Shown here: positions 1-7,682 of the stretch, in pieces
How the letters are laid out: each line of letters starts with the position of its first letter
How positions within the stretch are numbered: the stretch's first letter is position 1
Assembly (NCBI GenBank): GCA_021850485.1
Contig: JAJZLY010000030.1
Location: 10,649 to 74,648, forward strand
DNA: 64,000 nt
DNA from: Bacillota bacterium
GTDB lineage: Bacteria; Bacillota; Sulfobacillia; JAJZYS01; JAJZLH01
Reading direction: 5' to 3'
Program-made: the position numbers and the translations under genes
Notes under the pieces: model-generated
Told to the model about the DNA's origin: nothing
Seen by the model: only the letters and a program-made list of their open reading frames with translations
The model's database searches: none

Positions 1-140
1 GAAACTGCATTGCCGGTGACTCGGGCCGTTGCCGCATTTTCCAAGTTGCTGATATTCACGCCACCGGCCAACTGTGGACCACAACCGACCAGCGCCATCA
101 GGGAAAGTGTGGTCAGAGCAAGAGTGACGAGCCGTCGCAC
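1..140 (-). CDS. Putative lipoprotein, N-terminal part only
   Basis: Reading leftward from a GTG at 140, the first 46 codons give a basic start (MRRLV), a hydrophobic stretch and the lipobox LVGC with Cys20 as the predicted lipidated residue, followed by GPQLAGG. A strong ribosome binding site, GGAGGAGG, sits 6 bases before the GTG. The gene runs off the left edge of the window, so only the signal peptide and about 26 mature residues are visible and no function can be assigned. It is divergent from gltX and shares a roughly 100-base intergenic region with it. Confidence 0.75.
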   Translation of the reverse strand, partial: MRRLVTLALTTLSLMALVGCGPQLAGGVNISNLENAATARVTGNAV

Positions 141-193
141 AGATAGCCTCCTCCGAATCGGGTGCGCAGAGTCCGAGGTGCTCCGGTTGCTTA

Positions 194-223
194 TTGTACC
201 GTTTTTGGCGCCTCTGCTAGACT
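194..223 (+). promoter_or_regulatory. Possible sigma-A promoter for gltX
   Basis: TTGTAC and TAGACT are separated by 18 bases, placing a start site about 15 bases before the gltX leader. The -35 box matches the consensus only partly. Confidence 0.4.
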
Positions 224-244
224 GATCAGCACGGAAGGGGCGAG

Positions 245-1705
245 ATGACCATGGTGCGCGTGCGGTTTGCCCCCAGTCCGACCGGACAGCCGCATATCGG
301 CTGGGCCCGGACCGCCCTCTTCAACTGGTTATTTGCCCGCCATGAGGGTGGGACCTTCATTCTGCGGATTGAGGATACGGATCAAAGCCGATCCGTTGAG
401 GGCGCCGCTCAGGTCTTCGAAGACGCCTTTGGCTGGCTGGGGTTCACCTACGACGAGGGCCCCGGCAAAGACGGCGGCCACGGCCCCTACCTGCAAAGCG
501 AGCGACTTGCCAGCCATCTGCGGGTGCTCAGCCAACTGCTGGCCCAGGAACAAGCCTACCCCTGCTTTTGCTCGGCACAGACCCTAGACGCTGGCCGGGC
601 GGAGGATCGCAGACTGGGCCGGCCGCCCCGCTATCCAGGCACCTGCCGCGACCTGACGGCGGCCGAGGGGCGGGCCAGAATAGCCGCCGGTGAGGCGCAC
701 GTGATCCGGCTGAAGGTGCCGACCGCAGGAACGATGGTGGTGCACGATCTGATCCGGGGCGGGGTTTCCTTCGATCTCAGCCTGTTGGATGATTTTGTCC
801 TGCTCAAGGCCGATGGAACGCCGACCTATAACTTCGCCTCCGTGGTCGACGACGCCGAGATGGCCATTAGCCATGTGTTGCGAGCCGATGAGCACCTGTC
901 AAATACCCCCAAACAGCTGATCCTGTATCAGGCGATGGGCAAGACGGCGCCCATCTTCGCCCATGTTCCGATGATCTTAGCCCCTGACCACAGCAAGCTT
1001 TCCAAGCGTCACGGGGCCACTCCCATCGCAGAGTTCATGGCGCAAGGCTTCCTGCCGGAGGCAGTCGTCAACTACCTGATGATGCTCGGCTGGAACCCAG
1101 GCGGTGACCGCGAGTTCTTGACCCTCGACGAAGCTGCCCAGCTGTTCACCCTGGACCGGGTGCAGAAGAACCCAGCCGTCTACGACACGCAGAAGATGAC
1201 CTGGATGAATGCCCATTATTTGCGGGCGCTCGACCAAGGCGAACTGTGGCGTCGGTGCCGACCGTTCTTGGCGGCGCGTGGACTCCTCACCGAGTCGGCT
1301 GACGACACCTTGGTAGCGTACGCCAAGGCTGCCTTGAGCTTAGTACAAAGCCGGGTCGCGACCTTGGCTGAAGCGGCGGACGCCGTGACGTTCTTCTTCA
1401 AGGAGCCGCAGGCGTTCGACGAGGAGGGCGTGCGTCGCCACTTCCAGCGGCCAGGCACCGCTGGGCGGCTGACTGCCCTGGCCGAGCGGCTGGCCGACAC
1501 CGACTTCACGGCTGCCGGACTGGAGGGCGCCTTGACCGCCTTGGCCCAAGAGCTGGGCGTGCCCAGGGCCGAACTGATTCACCCGGCCCGGCTGGCGGTC
1601 AGCGGCAAGACGGTGGGTCCGGGCGTCTTCGAAATGCTGGCGGTACTTGGCCCCCAGCGCACGGTCCAGCGCCTGCAGGTTGCCGCTCAGATGGCGGCGC
1701 CGTAA
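245..1705 (+). CDS. gltX: Glutamyl-tRNA synthetase
   Basis: Class I synthetase that charges tRNA with glutamate; in most Bacillota the single enzyme is non-discriminating and also makes Glu-tRNA(Gln) for the GatCAB amidotransferase. The 486-residue length is normal. The HIGH-type signature is at residues 17-20 (HIGW, after FAPSPTG) and the KMSKS-type loop at about 251-255 (KLSKR). The first ATG is preceded by a purine-rich GGAAGGGGCGAG. The gene is followed directly by tRNA-Gln and tRNA-Glu genes, which are both substrates of a non-discriminating enzyme. Whether this copy is discriminating cannot be read from the sequence. Confidence 0.97.
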   Translation: MTMVRVRFAPSPTGQPHIGWARTALFNWLFARHEGGTFILRIEDTDQSRSVEGAAQVFEDAFGWLGFTYDEGPGKDGGHGPYLQSERLASHLRVLSQLLAQEQAYPCFCSAQTLDAGRAEDRRLGRPPRYPGTCRDLTAAEGRARIAAGEAHVIRLKVPTAGTMVVHDLIRGGVSFDLSLLDDFVLLKADGTPTYNFASVVDDAEMAISHVLRADEHLSNTPKQLILYQAMGKTAPIFAHVPMILAPDHSKLSKRHGATPIAEFMAQGFLPEAVVNYLMMLGWNPGGDREFLTLDEAAQLFTLDRVQKNPAVYDTQKMTWMNAHYLRALDQGELWRRCRPFLAARGLLTESADDTLVAYAKAALSLVQSRVATLAEAADAVTFFFKEPQAFDEEGVRRHFQRPGTAGRLTALAERLADTDFTAAGLEGALTALAQELGVPRAELIHPARLAVSGKTVGPGVFEMLAVLGPQRTVQRLQVAAQMAAP

Positions 1706-1717
1706 GGCGCATCAGGT

Positions 1718-1746
1718 TTGGCCGAGGCTCAGACCTGTGCTACAAT
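1718..1746 (+). promoter_or_regulatory. Promoter for the tRNA-Gln/tRNA-Glu pair
   Basis: TTGGCC, a 17-base spacer and TACAAT end 10 bases before the tRNA-Gln 5' end. Position and spacing fit a sigma-A promoter for the two-tRNA transcript. Confidence 0.65.
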
Positions 1747-1756
1747 ACGCGGGCTC

Positions 1757-1830
1757 TGGGGAGTGGTGTAACGGTAGCACACCAGGCTCTGGACCTGTGA
1801 GTGAGGGTTCGAATCCTTCCTCCCCAGCCA
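1757..1830 (+). tRNA. tRNA-Gln (CUG)
   Basis: A full cloverleaf can be folded: acceptor TGGGGAG pairs with CTCCCCA, the T arm carries GGTTCGAATCC, and the anticodon CTG is at 1789-1791. CCA is encoded. The outermost anticodon-stem pair is a C-T mismatch. The discriminator base is G. Confidence 0.93.
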
Positions 1831-1832
1831 GC

Positions 1833-1908
1833 GGCCCAATCGTCTAGAGGCCTAGGACGCCGCGCTCTCAATGCGGAAACACGGGTTCGAATCCCGTTTG
1901 GGCTACCA
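1833..1908 (+). tRNA. tRNA-Glu (CUC)
   Basis: Acceptor GGCCCAA pairs with TTGGGCT (one G-T pair), the T arm has GGTTCGAATCC, and the anticodon CTC is at 1867-1869. CCA is encoded. It lies 2 bases after tRNA-Gln, so the two are co-transcribed. Confidence 0.95.
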
Positions 1909-1919
1909 GCTGTCCCGAC

Positions 1920-1951
1920 AAGGAGCCGCACGACTGCGGCTCCTTGTTTGT
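1920..1951 (+). terminator. Rho-independent terminator after the tRNA pair
   Basis: An 11-bp perfect stem (AAGGAGCCGCA / TGCGGCTCCTT) with a 4-base loop is followed by a short T-rich tail (GTTTGT). Confidence 0.8.
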
Positions 1952-1994
1952 CACCAGCAGTGGAGCTCGCACGAGGGCAGGCAAGACGGAGCTG

Positions 1995-3398
1995 GTGCGG
2001 AAGAGATGGGCCAAGACGGGAGAGGTGAGGGGTACGGCCGACTACGATGACCTCTTAGCCGCCCTGATGGCTCGACGGTTCGAAAAACGCCAGGGGTTGC
2101 ACGTTCCGTTTCACGGCGGAAAAAGCGCAGATCCGATCTACGCCGACTGGTTCGCCTTGGATCAGACGGAACTGGACGGGCTTGACGATTGGGCGGCACC
2201 GGCCGGGCTGATCCACCAGGCACAGGTGCGGGTGGCTGCCCACTATCACCTGGACGACGCCTGTCTGCTCACCGCCGGATCTAGTCAGGGCGTGGCCACG
2301 GCCATCTTGGCAGCGGTCGAGGAAGGCGGTCTGCTGCTCAGTCATCAAGGTGCCCACCGCTCCCTATTGCACGGACTTTTGCTCACTGGGGCCAAGCTCC
2401 GGCTGGTAGCCGATGCCTGGGATAGCCGCTGGCAAGTCAGCTGGCCGGACGTGGCGGCACTGTGCGAGGCGGTCGGGCGGCTAAGACCCCAGGCGGTGGT
2501 GGTGACGAGTCCCACCTACGCTGGCTTGGCCCCAGACCTGGGTGCTCTGCGCCTGGTCTGTGCACGCGTCGGGACCGTGCTCATCGTAGACGCGGCCCAT
2601 GGCTCCCATTTCGGCTTGGGACCGCTGCCGCCGCTGGCGACTGACCTGCGGCCAGATCTGGTTGTACTGGGCGTGCACAAATCCGGTGGTGCACCGACAG
2701 CTGGCGCCATCTTGGGCCGCATCGGAGACCGAATCTCGAACCACAGGTGGCAGGCAGCCCGGCGAGCCGTTGGTAGTTCATCGCCGTCATATCCATTGAT
2801 GGCTGCGATCGAGCGGGCGGTGATCCGGCTGGGCACCAGTGGCGGCAAAGAGATGTCCAGCCTCGCAGCCGTGATGAGCACCCTTGGCGGGCCAGCCGTC
2901 TTCCAGCCACCGCCAGGCATCGCCTATGACCCGACCCGCGTCGTGGTCGCGTCTACTTCGAGCAGCCGCCAGGAACTCTCCGCCCTGGGTGTTGATCCGG
3001 AGTATGTGGCGCCCAGGCACCTTTTGCTGATCGGCACCTTGTCCACGCAGTCGCTGAGTCCCGATCTTGTGACCTGGGTGGCCGCACAGCCAGCACCGGG
3101 GGCTGCCCTGGCCAGTCCAACACTGGCAAGGCGCCGGCGGGAGGTGCGTGCTGCCTTCTTGGCCGCCAGTGAAGTGGTGGCCTTGCAGCATAGCGTCGGC
3201 CGGATCTTGACGGTGCCTCTGGTGCCATCGCCGCCCGGCATCCCGTTGGCCTGGCCCGGGCAGGTGATCGATCGGCAGCTGCAGGCGCAGGTGCGCTCGG
3301 CGATCGCCGCCGGTCAGGAAGTGCTGGGGCTCGATGCCGGGAAAGTGACGGTGGTACGCGGGAGCGCTCCGGCAGGGGAAGAGCATCGCCACGGCTAA
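1995..3398 (+). CDS. YaaO-type Orn/Lys/Arg decarboxylase family PLP enzyme
   Basis: A fold-type I PLP enzyme of the Orn/Lys/Arg decarboxylase major-domain family, as B. subtilis YaaO. Visible motifs are the N-terminal HVPFHGG, the small-ligand region TAGSSQGVATA, the PLP aspartate in IVDAAHGSHFG and the Schiff-base lysine near residue 229 in GVHKSGGAP. The C-terminal domain follows and the length (467 residues) is close to YaaO. The frame is open further upstream into the tRNA terminator; the GTG at 1995, with GGAG 6 bases before it, is the best start and a GTG at 2025 is an alternative. It precedes darA as in Bacillus, but tmk, usually between them, is missing. Substrate is not determined. 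Confidence 0.85.
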   Translation: MRKRWAKTGEVRGTADYDDLLAALMARRFEKRQGLHVPFHGGKSADPIYADWFALDQTELDGLDDWAAPAGLIHQAQVRVAAHYHLDDACLLTAGSSQGVATAILAAVEEGGLLLSHQGAHRSLLHGLLLTGAKLRLVADAWDSRWQVSWPDVAALCEAVGRLRPQAVVVTSPTYAGLAPDLGALRLVCARVGTVLIVDAAHGSHFGLGPLPPLATDLRPDLVVLGVHKSGGAPTAGAILGRIGDRISNHRWQAARRAVGSSSPSYPLMAAIERAVIRLGTSGGKEMSSLAAVMSTLGGPAVFQPPPGIAYDPTRVVVASTSSSRQELSALGVDPEYVAPRHLLLIGTLSTQSLSPDLVTWVAAQPAPGAALASPTLARRRREVRAAFLAASEVVALQHSVGRILTVPLVPSPPGIPLAWPGQVIDRQLQAQVRSAIAAGQEVLGLDAGKVTVVRGSAPAGEEHRHG

Positions 3399-3445
3399 TT
3401 ATTCCACCTAAGGGGCTGGGGGAGAACGTAAAGGGGGTGCCGCGA

Positions 3446-3775
3446 GTGCGGCTCGTCTTCGCAGTGGTTCAGGATAAGGATGCCACCCGCATCTTGGATG
3501 AGCTGGTGAAGCAGAACTTCCGAGCGACGCGGCTGGCTAGCACCGGGAGTTTTCTGCGCGAGGGCAACACCACGCTGTTTCTGGGCGTGGAGGATGACCA
3601 GGTGGAGACGGTTGTGAATCTCATTGGTCGGCTTGGCCGCAAACGGGAGAAGGTGGTCACGCCCATGGCCACGGTCGGTGCGCCGATGGATTCCTATGTT
3701 CCCTTCCCGGTCGAGGTGCAAATCGGCGGTGCAACCATCTTCACCCTACCCGTGGAGCGCTTTGAACGATTCTGA
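3446..3775 (+). CDS. darA: Cyclic-di-AMP receptor DarA (PstA/YaaQ)
   Basis: PII-like trimeric protein that binds cyclic di-AMP; its cellular target is still poorly known in the family. The sequence keeps the family pattern: RLVFAVVQDKD at the start, TGSFLREGNTTLFLGVED in the middle and DSYVPFPVEVQIGGAT near the end. Starting at GTG 3446 gives 109 residues, the same as B. subtilis, with AAAGGGGG about 7 bases upstream; a GTG at 3437 would add three residues. The 3' end overlaps holB by 14 bases, suggesting translational coupling. Confidence 0.93.
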   Translation: MRLVFAVVQDKDATRILDELVKQNFRATRLASTGSFLREGNTTLFLGVEDDQVETVVNLIGRLGRKREKVVTPMATVGAPMDSYVPFPVEVQIGGATIFTLPVERFERF

Positions 3776-4649
3776 GCCGTCGATCTGGGACCGGCCGGCG
3801 CTGGTAGGTCAAGACCACCTGCGCCGGCCTTTGGCGCGGTGCGCTGGACAAAGTTTTCTGGTATCGGCGGCGCGGGCCGAGGAGGCTGCCGAGGCGGCGT
3901 GGCTGTTGGCCTGCAGTTGGTCAGGCCATGAGCATCAGTCGCAACCTGCAGACGTGGTCCGCTACAGACAGCCAGACATCGATACGCTAAGGGATGACGT
4001 AGTCGGTGGGGCCCGACTGATGCCCCTGGCGGGTGTGCGCAAGGCGATCGTGGTCGAATTGATGGAGATGCCCCGGGCGGATCACCTCAATACGTTGCTC
4101 AAGTTGACCGAGGAGCCACCGGCTTATCTCGGCCTGTTCATTGCAGCGGCCGCTCGCACCGTCTTACCGAGGACGCTGCGATCCCGGCTGTTCCCGTTGC
4201 GCCTCCAGCCGTTACCGGAGGATCGGCTCTGCGAGTGGTTGGAGCAAAGCCGCGCCATCGCGCCGGCTGACGCCCGTCGCGCGGCCAGGCAAGCGGAGGG
4301 CTGGGCCCAGCAGGCGCTGGCGCTGTCGGCGTCAGTTTCCCAGATGCGCTGGCCGAGCCTGCGGGAGGACTTGCGCCGAGGGGGTGTCTCCGGACTGGCC
4401 GCAGCCGGCCCCTTGGTCGATGGCATGGGCGAATTGGTTGAGGACCTCGATCGAGAATTCGCCGAGGCAGAGCTTGATGACCGCGGATTCTACCGCCGTG
4501 CCCGCTGGCACCTGGCGTTAGCCCGGCGCCACTTGACCCGCAACGCAAACCGCAGAGTTGTGATGGACAATTTGCTAAGTCGCCTGGGCAGCGACCTGGC
4601 CAAGGTGGACGGCGGCCAGGATCTACCTGTCCGTTGGCCTGAGTGGTGA
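3762..4649 (+). CDS. holB: DNA polymerase III delta' subunit (HolB), short form
   Basis: Clamp-loader delta' subunit. The clearest evidence is the block NTLLKLTEEPPAYLGLF followed by TVLPRTLRSRLFPL, the equivalent of the LLKxLEEPP and SRC regions of clamp loaders. No P-loop is present in the N-terminal part and no zinc-binding cysteine cluster is seen, so ATP binding is unlikely; loss of ATPase motifs is common in delta'. At 295 residues it is shorter than B. subtilis HolB. The TTG at 3762, inside the darA end and preceded by GGAG, fits a coupled start. Synteny (darA before, rsmI after) supports the call. Confidence 0.85.
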   Translation: MNDSEPSIWDRPALVGQDHLRRPLARCAGQSFLVSAARAEEAAEAAWLLACSWSGHEHQSQPADVVRYRQPDIDTLRDDVVGGARLMPLAGVRKAIVVELMEMPRADHLNTLLKLTEEPPAYLGLFIAAAARTVLPRTLRSRLFPLRLQPLPEDRLCEWLEQSRAIAPADARRAARQAEGWAQQALALSASVSQMRWPSLREDLRRGGVSGLAAAGPLVDGMGELVEDLDREFAEAELDDRGFYRRARWHLALARRHLTRNANRRVVMDNLLSRLGSDLAKVDGGQDLPVRWPEW

Positions 4650-5605
4650 CGGCGCGTCGGGTCCCATCAGAGCCACGAACGCTCGAGCCTCAGACATGGA
4701 CACTGGTTCGGCCAGAGCGAATGGAGGCCGCCCTCTACCTATGTCCGACGCCAATCGGGAACCTGGGAGACGTGACGCTGCGCACACTGTGGGTGCTCAG
4801 CCAAGCCAGGTTGGTGCTAGCAGAAGACACGCGCCGAGCCAGGGTGCTCTTGCAGAGCTATAACCTGAAACCATCCAAGCTGGTGTCCTACCATCAGTTC
4901 AATGAAGCCAGCCGCTGTGACGAGGTGGTGGTGCGCCTGAAGGCAGGCGAGAGTGTGGCCCTGATGTCTGATGCGGGCACACCACTGGTGGCGGATCCGG
5001 GTTTCAGATTGGTGGGTGCCGCCCTGGCAGAGGGGTTGCGTGTCATCCCCCTGCCAGGAGCCCAGGCGGTGTGGCCGGCGCTAACGGGCTCCGGACTGCC
5101 CGTGTTGCCGGTGCATGTGGAGGGGTTTTTGCCCCGGGTGAAGCAGGCGCGGCGCCGGCGGCTGACCGCCTTGTCGACACTGACCGACACCTTGGTCTTC
5201 TATGAGGCGCCGCATCGCGTGGCCAGTTGCCTGGACGACATGGCCACGATTCTGGGCGATCGGGCAGCTTGCCTGGCTCGCGAGATCACCAAGCACTATG
5301 AGACCTTTTGGCGGGGCGCAATCTCCGAACTGAGCGGTAAGGTCGCGGCTCACCCCGTGCGCGGAGAGATCGTCCTGGTAGTGGCTGGTGCGGCGGCGCC
5401 GGTGGATCTGCCTGAGGACCTGGAGCCCCAGGCAGATGCCCTCATGGCCCAGGGCCTGTCCAGCCGAGATGTTCGGGCGAGACTGCGCTCTGAGGGGCTC
5501 AACGCCAATCAGGCCTATCGCGCCGCCACCCGCCGTCGGAGAAGTGAGGCGACGGAAGATCCAAGGCGAACAGGGAAGGTTATACAGGGTAAAAGTGCCA
5601 GCTGA
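4643..5605 (+). CDS. rsmI: 16S rRNA (cytidine-1402-2'-O)-methyltransferase RsmI
   Basis: SAM-dependent TP-methylase family enzyme that 2'-O-methylates C1402 of 16S rRNA. Motifs: LCPTPIGNLGD, LAEDTRRARVLL, SDAGTPLVADPG and PLPGAQAVWPAL, then FYEAPHRV. The C-terminal tail is basic. The gene overlaps the holB stop (GTGGTGA), which suggests coupling, but family similarity begins only at Met27 (4721), so the true start may be there. Total length 320 residues versus about 290 in relatives. Confidence 0.94.
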   Translation: MVTARRVPSEPRTLEPQTWTLVRPERMEAALYLCPTPIGNLGDVTLRTLWVLSQARLVLAEDTRRARVLLQSYNLKPSKLVSYHQFNEASRCDEVVVRLKAGESVALMSDAGTPLVADPGFRLVGAALAEGLRVIPLPGAQAVWPALTGSGLPVLPVHVEGFLPRVKQARRRRLTALSTLTDTLVFYEAPHRVASCLDDMATILGDRAACLAREITKHYETFWRGAISELSGKVAAHPVRGEIVLVVAGAAAPVDLPEDLEPQADALMAQGLSSRDVRARLRSEGLNANQAYRAATRRRRSEATEDPRRTGKVIQGKSAS

Positions 5606-5648
5606 CTGTTTGACAAGCCATCTGGCCTTTGGTAAACAAGGGGGCGAG

Positions 5649-5942
5649 ATGGAAAGATCTGTACGAATGGGAGTTGTGAGGCATATGAAGGCGACCGGAA
5701 TTGTCCGTCGCGTCGACGAGTTGGGACGGGTGGTCCTGCCAGTTGAGTTGCGTCGCACGTTGGACATCAGCGATCGGGATGCCCTCGAGATCTTCGTGGA
5801 CGACGAGCGCATCGTGCTCCGCAAGTACCAGCCCGACTGTATCTTTTGCGGCAGCATGGAAGACATCCACCAGCACAAGGGCAAGCCTGTTTGCGCCAAT
5901 TGTCTGGCCGAAATGGGGACCAAGGCCGCCGTTGCCAGCTAG
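5649..5942 (+). CDS. abrB: AbrB-family transition-state regulator with zinc-ribbon tail
   Basis: Swapped-hairpin AbrB DNA-binding domain, very close to B. subtilis AbrB over TGIVRRVDELGRVVLPVELR and DALEIFVDDERI. After it comes a Cys4 segment (CIFC...CANC) in place of the AbrB oligomerisation domain, resembling zinc-ribbon AbrB/SpoVT-like proteins of Clostridia. ATG 5649 has AGGGGGCGAG just upstream; the internal ATG 5685 aligns better with AbrB and has GAGG close by. It follows rsmI as in Bacillus and is likely a global regulator of post-exponential genes. Confidence 0.9.
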   Translation: MERSVRMGVVRHMKATGIVRRVDELGRVVLPVELRRTLDISDRDALEIFVDDERIVLRKYQPDCIFCGSMEDIHQHKGKPVCANCLAEMGTKAAVAS

Positions 5943-5970
5943 CCGTCCTCCGCAGCCAGGACTCGGCGAC

Positions 5971-5999
5971 CTGCACCCGCTCTCAATGGGCGGGTGCAG
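5971..5999. terminator. Convergent hairpin between abrB and the pilus cluster
   Basis: CTGCACCCGC and GCGGGTGCAG form a 10-bp stem with a 9-base loop. There is no clear T run on either side, so termination efficiency is uncertain, but it sits exactly between convergent genes. Confidence 0.55.
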
Positions 6000-6019
6000 C
6001 CGTATCAGCAGCCAGATGC

Positions 6020-6634
6020 CTAAGGACTGGCGGTGACCTGACGCACACTGGGCATGACCTGCAAGGTTCCGTTCACCACCAGGGTGAACGATTGACTGGT
6101 TTGCCCGTCGGTGACCGTGATCTGCCAACTCCCGTCTGACGGGGCGTTGGCCGTCCAGGGCACGTACAGGGTACCCTGCTGCTGCGAACCAGAGACAGAA
6201 AATGGCTGAGCGTTGAGCGACGCATAATTGACATCCTGACCCTCGATCGGGACCGTGAGCGCAAAGGCAGCTGGTACTTCGAAATGCACGGGCCGACTGG
6301 CCCCAAGCACAACCACAGAAACCGCCTGACCCCGGGCGGCCTGTCTGGCGCCTCCTTGGATGGCCCAGGCGGTGACGCGGCGGACCCGGGCGATGACCGT
6401 GACGGTACGCATGGTAAAGGCCCAGCGACCGCGATCGTCCTCCACCCATAGCGAAATCGTGTATGTGCCTGGAGCCGAGAAACTCCCCACCCTGCCAAAC
6501 CAGATTTGCTGCACCAAGCTGTGGCCCGGTGCCGGGTCGTAGGAATTGTCGACTACTGAAATGGGCGTGCCCACCAACACGACAGACGGAACTCCAAAGG
6601 AAGCCACGGGGGCCGGATAATTAATCGGACCCAT
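6020..6634 (-). CDS. Ig/PKD-like beta-sandwich protein, last gene of the T4SS/Tad cluster
   Basis: About 204 residues with no signal peptide that I can see at the chosen start. The segment GTYTISLWVEDDRGRWAF resembles a PKD/Ig-like strand pattern, and SDGSWQITVTDGQTSQSF near the end suggests a second beta-sandwich. The ATG at 6634 has GGAGGTG four bases before it, whereas the frame is open slightly further up. It overlaps the preceding pilin-like gene by 14 bases, so it belongs to the same operon. A surface-exposed pilus or tip component is an inference from position only. Confidence 0.65.
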   Translation of the reverse strand: MGPINYPAPVASFGVPSVVLVGTPISVVDNSYDPAPGHSLVQQIWFGRVGSFSAPGTYTISLWVEDDRGRWAFTMRTVTVIARVRRVTAWAIQGGARQAARGQAVSVVVLGASRPVHFEVPAAFALTVPIEGQDVNYASLNAQPFSVSGSQQQGTLYVPWTANAPSDGSWQITVTDGQTSQSFTLVVNGTLQVMPSVRQVTASP

Positions 6635-7079
6635 GGGGCACCTCCACATCTGCGTGCACCACTTGCGAAAAGGTCAGACCGAGGAAGACGGTGGAAAACT
6701 GTAGACTTCCACCGACCCCTGGCCATGAGAAGCGATACCCGGTGACCGGGTCGGTACTGCCTGCTGAATAGAGGCTGAGCAACGGCGAGCCGATCGGGAT
6801 GAGTGCTGCTGGCAGGTCCGCCAGCAGCACTGATGAGAAGACTTGCGTGGCTCGCTTGCTGTCGAGCTGAGGCCCTGCCGGCCCGACGGGCACCTGCACC
6901 TGGCTGCCCGCAGCGTGGAGGGCAAAGACTAGCGCAGAGTATGCCTGGAACCGGGCCCACACGGTACGTTGCAGTGCCAAGGCGCCACCCAGCGAGACGA
7001 TGAGGAGCAACTCCAGGAAGACGGCCAGAATGTAGATGACATGTCCATGCTCATGGCGCCGCTGGGGCGACTGCTTCAC
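6621..7079 (-). CDS. TadE/TadG-like pseudopilin
   Basis: 152 residues: a short basic N-terminus, then HGHVIYILAVFLELLLIVSL, a single membrane segment placed as in class III prepilins, followed by a periplasm-type variable domain. The GTG start at 7079 has GGAGGTAG about 7 bases upstream. It overlaps both neighbours. The glycine before the hydrophobic helix could be the prepilin-peptidase site, by analogy with the two genes before it in the operon. Confidence 0.7.
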   Translation of the reverse strand: MKQSPQRRHEHGHVIYILAVFLELLLIVSLGGALALQRTVWARFQAYSALVFALHAAGSQVQVPVGPAGPQLDSKRATQVFSSVLLADLPAALIPIGSPLLSLYSAGSTDPVTGYRFSWPGVGGSLQFSTVFLGLTFSQVVHADVEVPHGSD

Positions 7080-7491
7080 TGTCGACTACCTCCTGTTCGC
7101 CGAATTGAACGGTAGTTCCGGCCAGTCCGACCAGGGTGAAGGGGAACCCCTGTAGCGGCACATTGACCCGGACCGTGATCGTCATGGGCTGCCCCCAGGG
7201 AACGGACGGAGCGGGCCCGGAGACCCATGGCTGCACGGTCAGCCCGGCGTCGGCCAGCGACTGCGAAACGCTGTGTGATACAAACGGCGTCACGCCTCCG
7301 GCTAACGCAGCGGTCTCAGATCCGACCTGAGCCGCGAATGCCACGTCCGTGGACAGCTCGGCGAGATGCAAGGCGGCCATGCCGCCGAACAAGGTGAGCA
7401 ACAGCAGTGGTAGCACTAGGGCTGTGGCGATGTAGATGTCCAGACTGCCACGCTCCCTGAAGGCCCTACTGTCCAGTGGTGATCGGTACAT
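7051..7491 (-). CDS. TadE-like minor pilin
   Basis: 146 residues with the N-terminus FRERGSLDIYIATALVLP and a hydrophobic helix, matching the TadE pattern in which a basic-Gly site precedes a membrane helix with an 'ALVLP' core. The usual Glu at mature position 5 is not present. The rest is a small extracytoplasmic domain. Overlaps of 26 and 29 bases with the neighbours indicate one transcript. Confidence 0.75.
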   Translation of the reverse strand: MYRSPLDSRAFRERGSLDIYIATALVLPLLLLTLFGGMAALHLAELSTDVAFAAQVGSETAALAGGVTPFVSHSVSQSLADAGLTVQPWVSGPAPSVPWGQPMTITVRVNVPLQGFPFTLVGLAGTTVQFGEQEVVDSEAVAPAAP

Positions 7492-7681
7492 TGAGCCAGG
7501 CCGTGACGATGTCGCGGATATGAGCGCCCACGGCGGTGAAGGCGAACAAAATAACGCCTGTCAGGCTGATCGCGGCCAGAGCCATGATTCCCTGGGCAAT
7601 GTACGTGGACAGATCTCCACGCTGCCCGCACAACAGGCGAATCGCAGATTGCCAGTAGCTGCGCAGTGATAACAAGGACAT
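7466..7681 (-). CDS. Flp-type major pilin candidate
   Basis: A 71-residue protein shaped like a class III prepilin: about 23 leader residues ending RG, then DLSTYIAQGIMALAAISL and a single helix, then a short tail. The site RG|DLSTYIA parallels RG|SLDIYIA in the next gene. Flp pilins normally carry Glu5 and a Tyr next to it; here Tyr is kept but Glu is not. It begins one base after the tadC stop. No prepilin peptidase (TadV) gene is seen in the window. Confidence 0.7.
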   Translation of the reverse strand: MSLLSLRSYWQSAIRLLCGQRGDLSTYIAQGIMALAAISLTGVILFAFTAVGAHIRDIVTAWLNVPITTGQ

Positions 7682-7682
7682 C

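Noticed and set aside
1944-1994. TTG start for the YaaO-like gene at 1944
   Set aside because: It lies inside the tRNA terminator and has no ribosome binding site; GTG 1995 is better supported.
5081-5923. 280-codon minus-strand frame opposite rsmI and abrB
   Set aside because: No protein family signal; both rsmI and abrB have clear motifs on the other strand.
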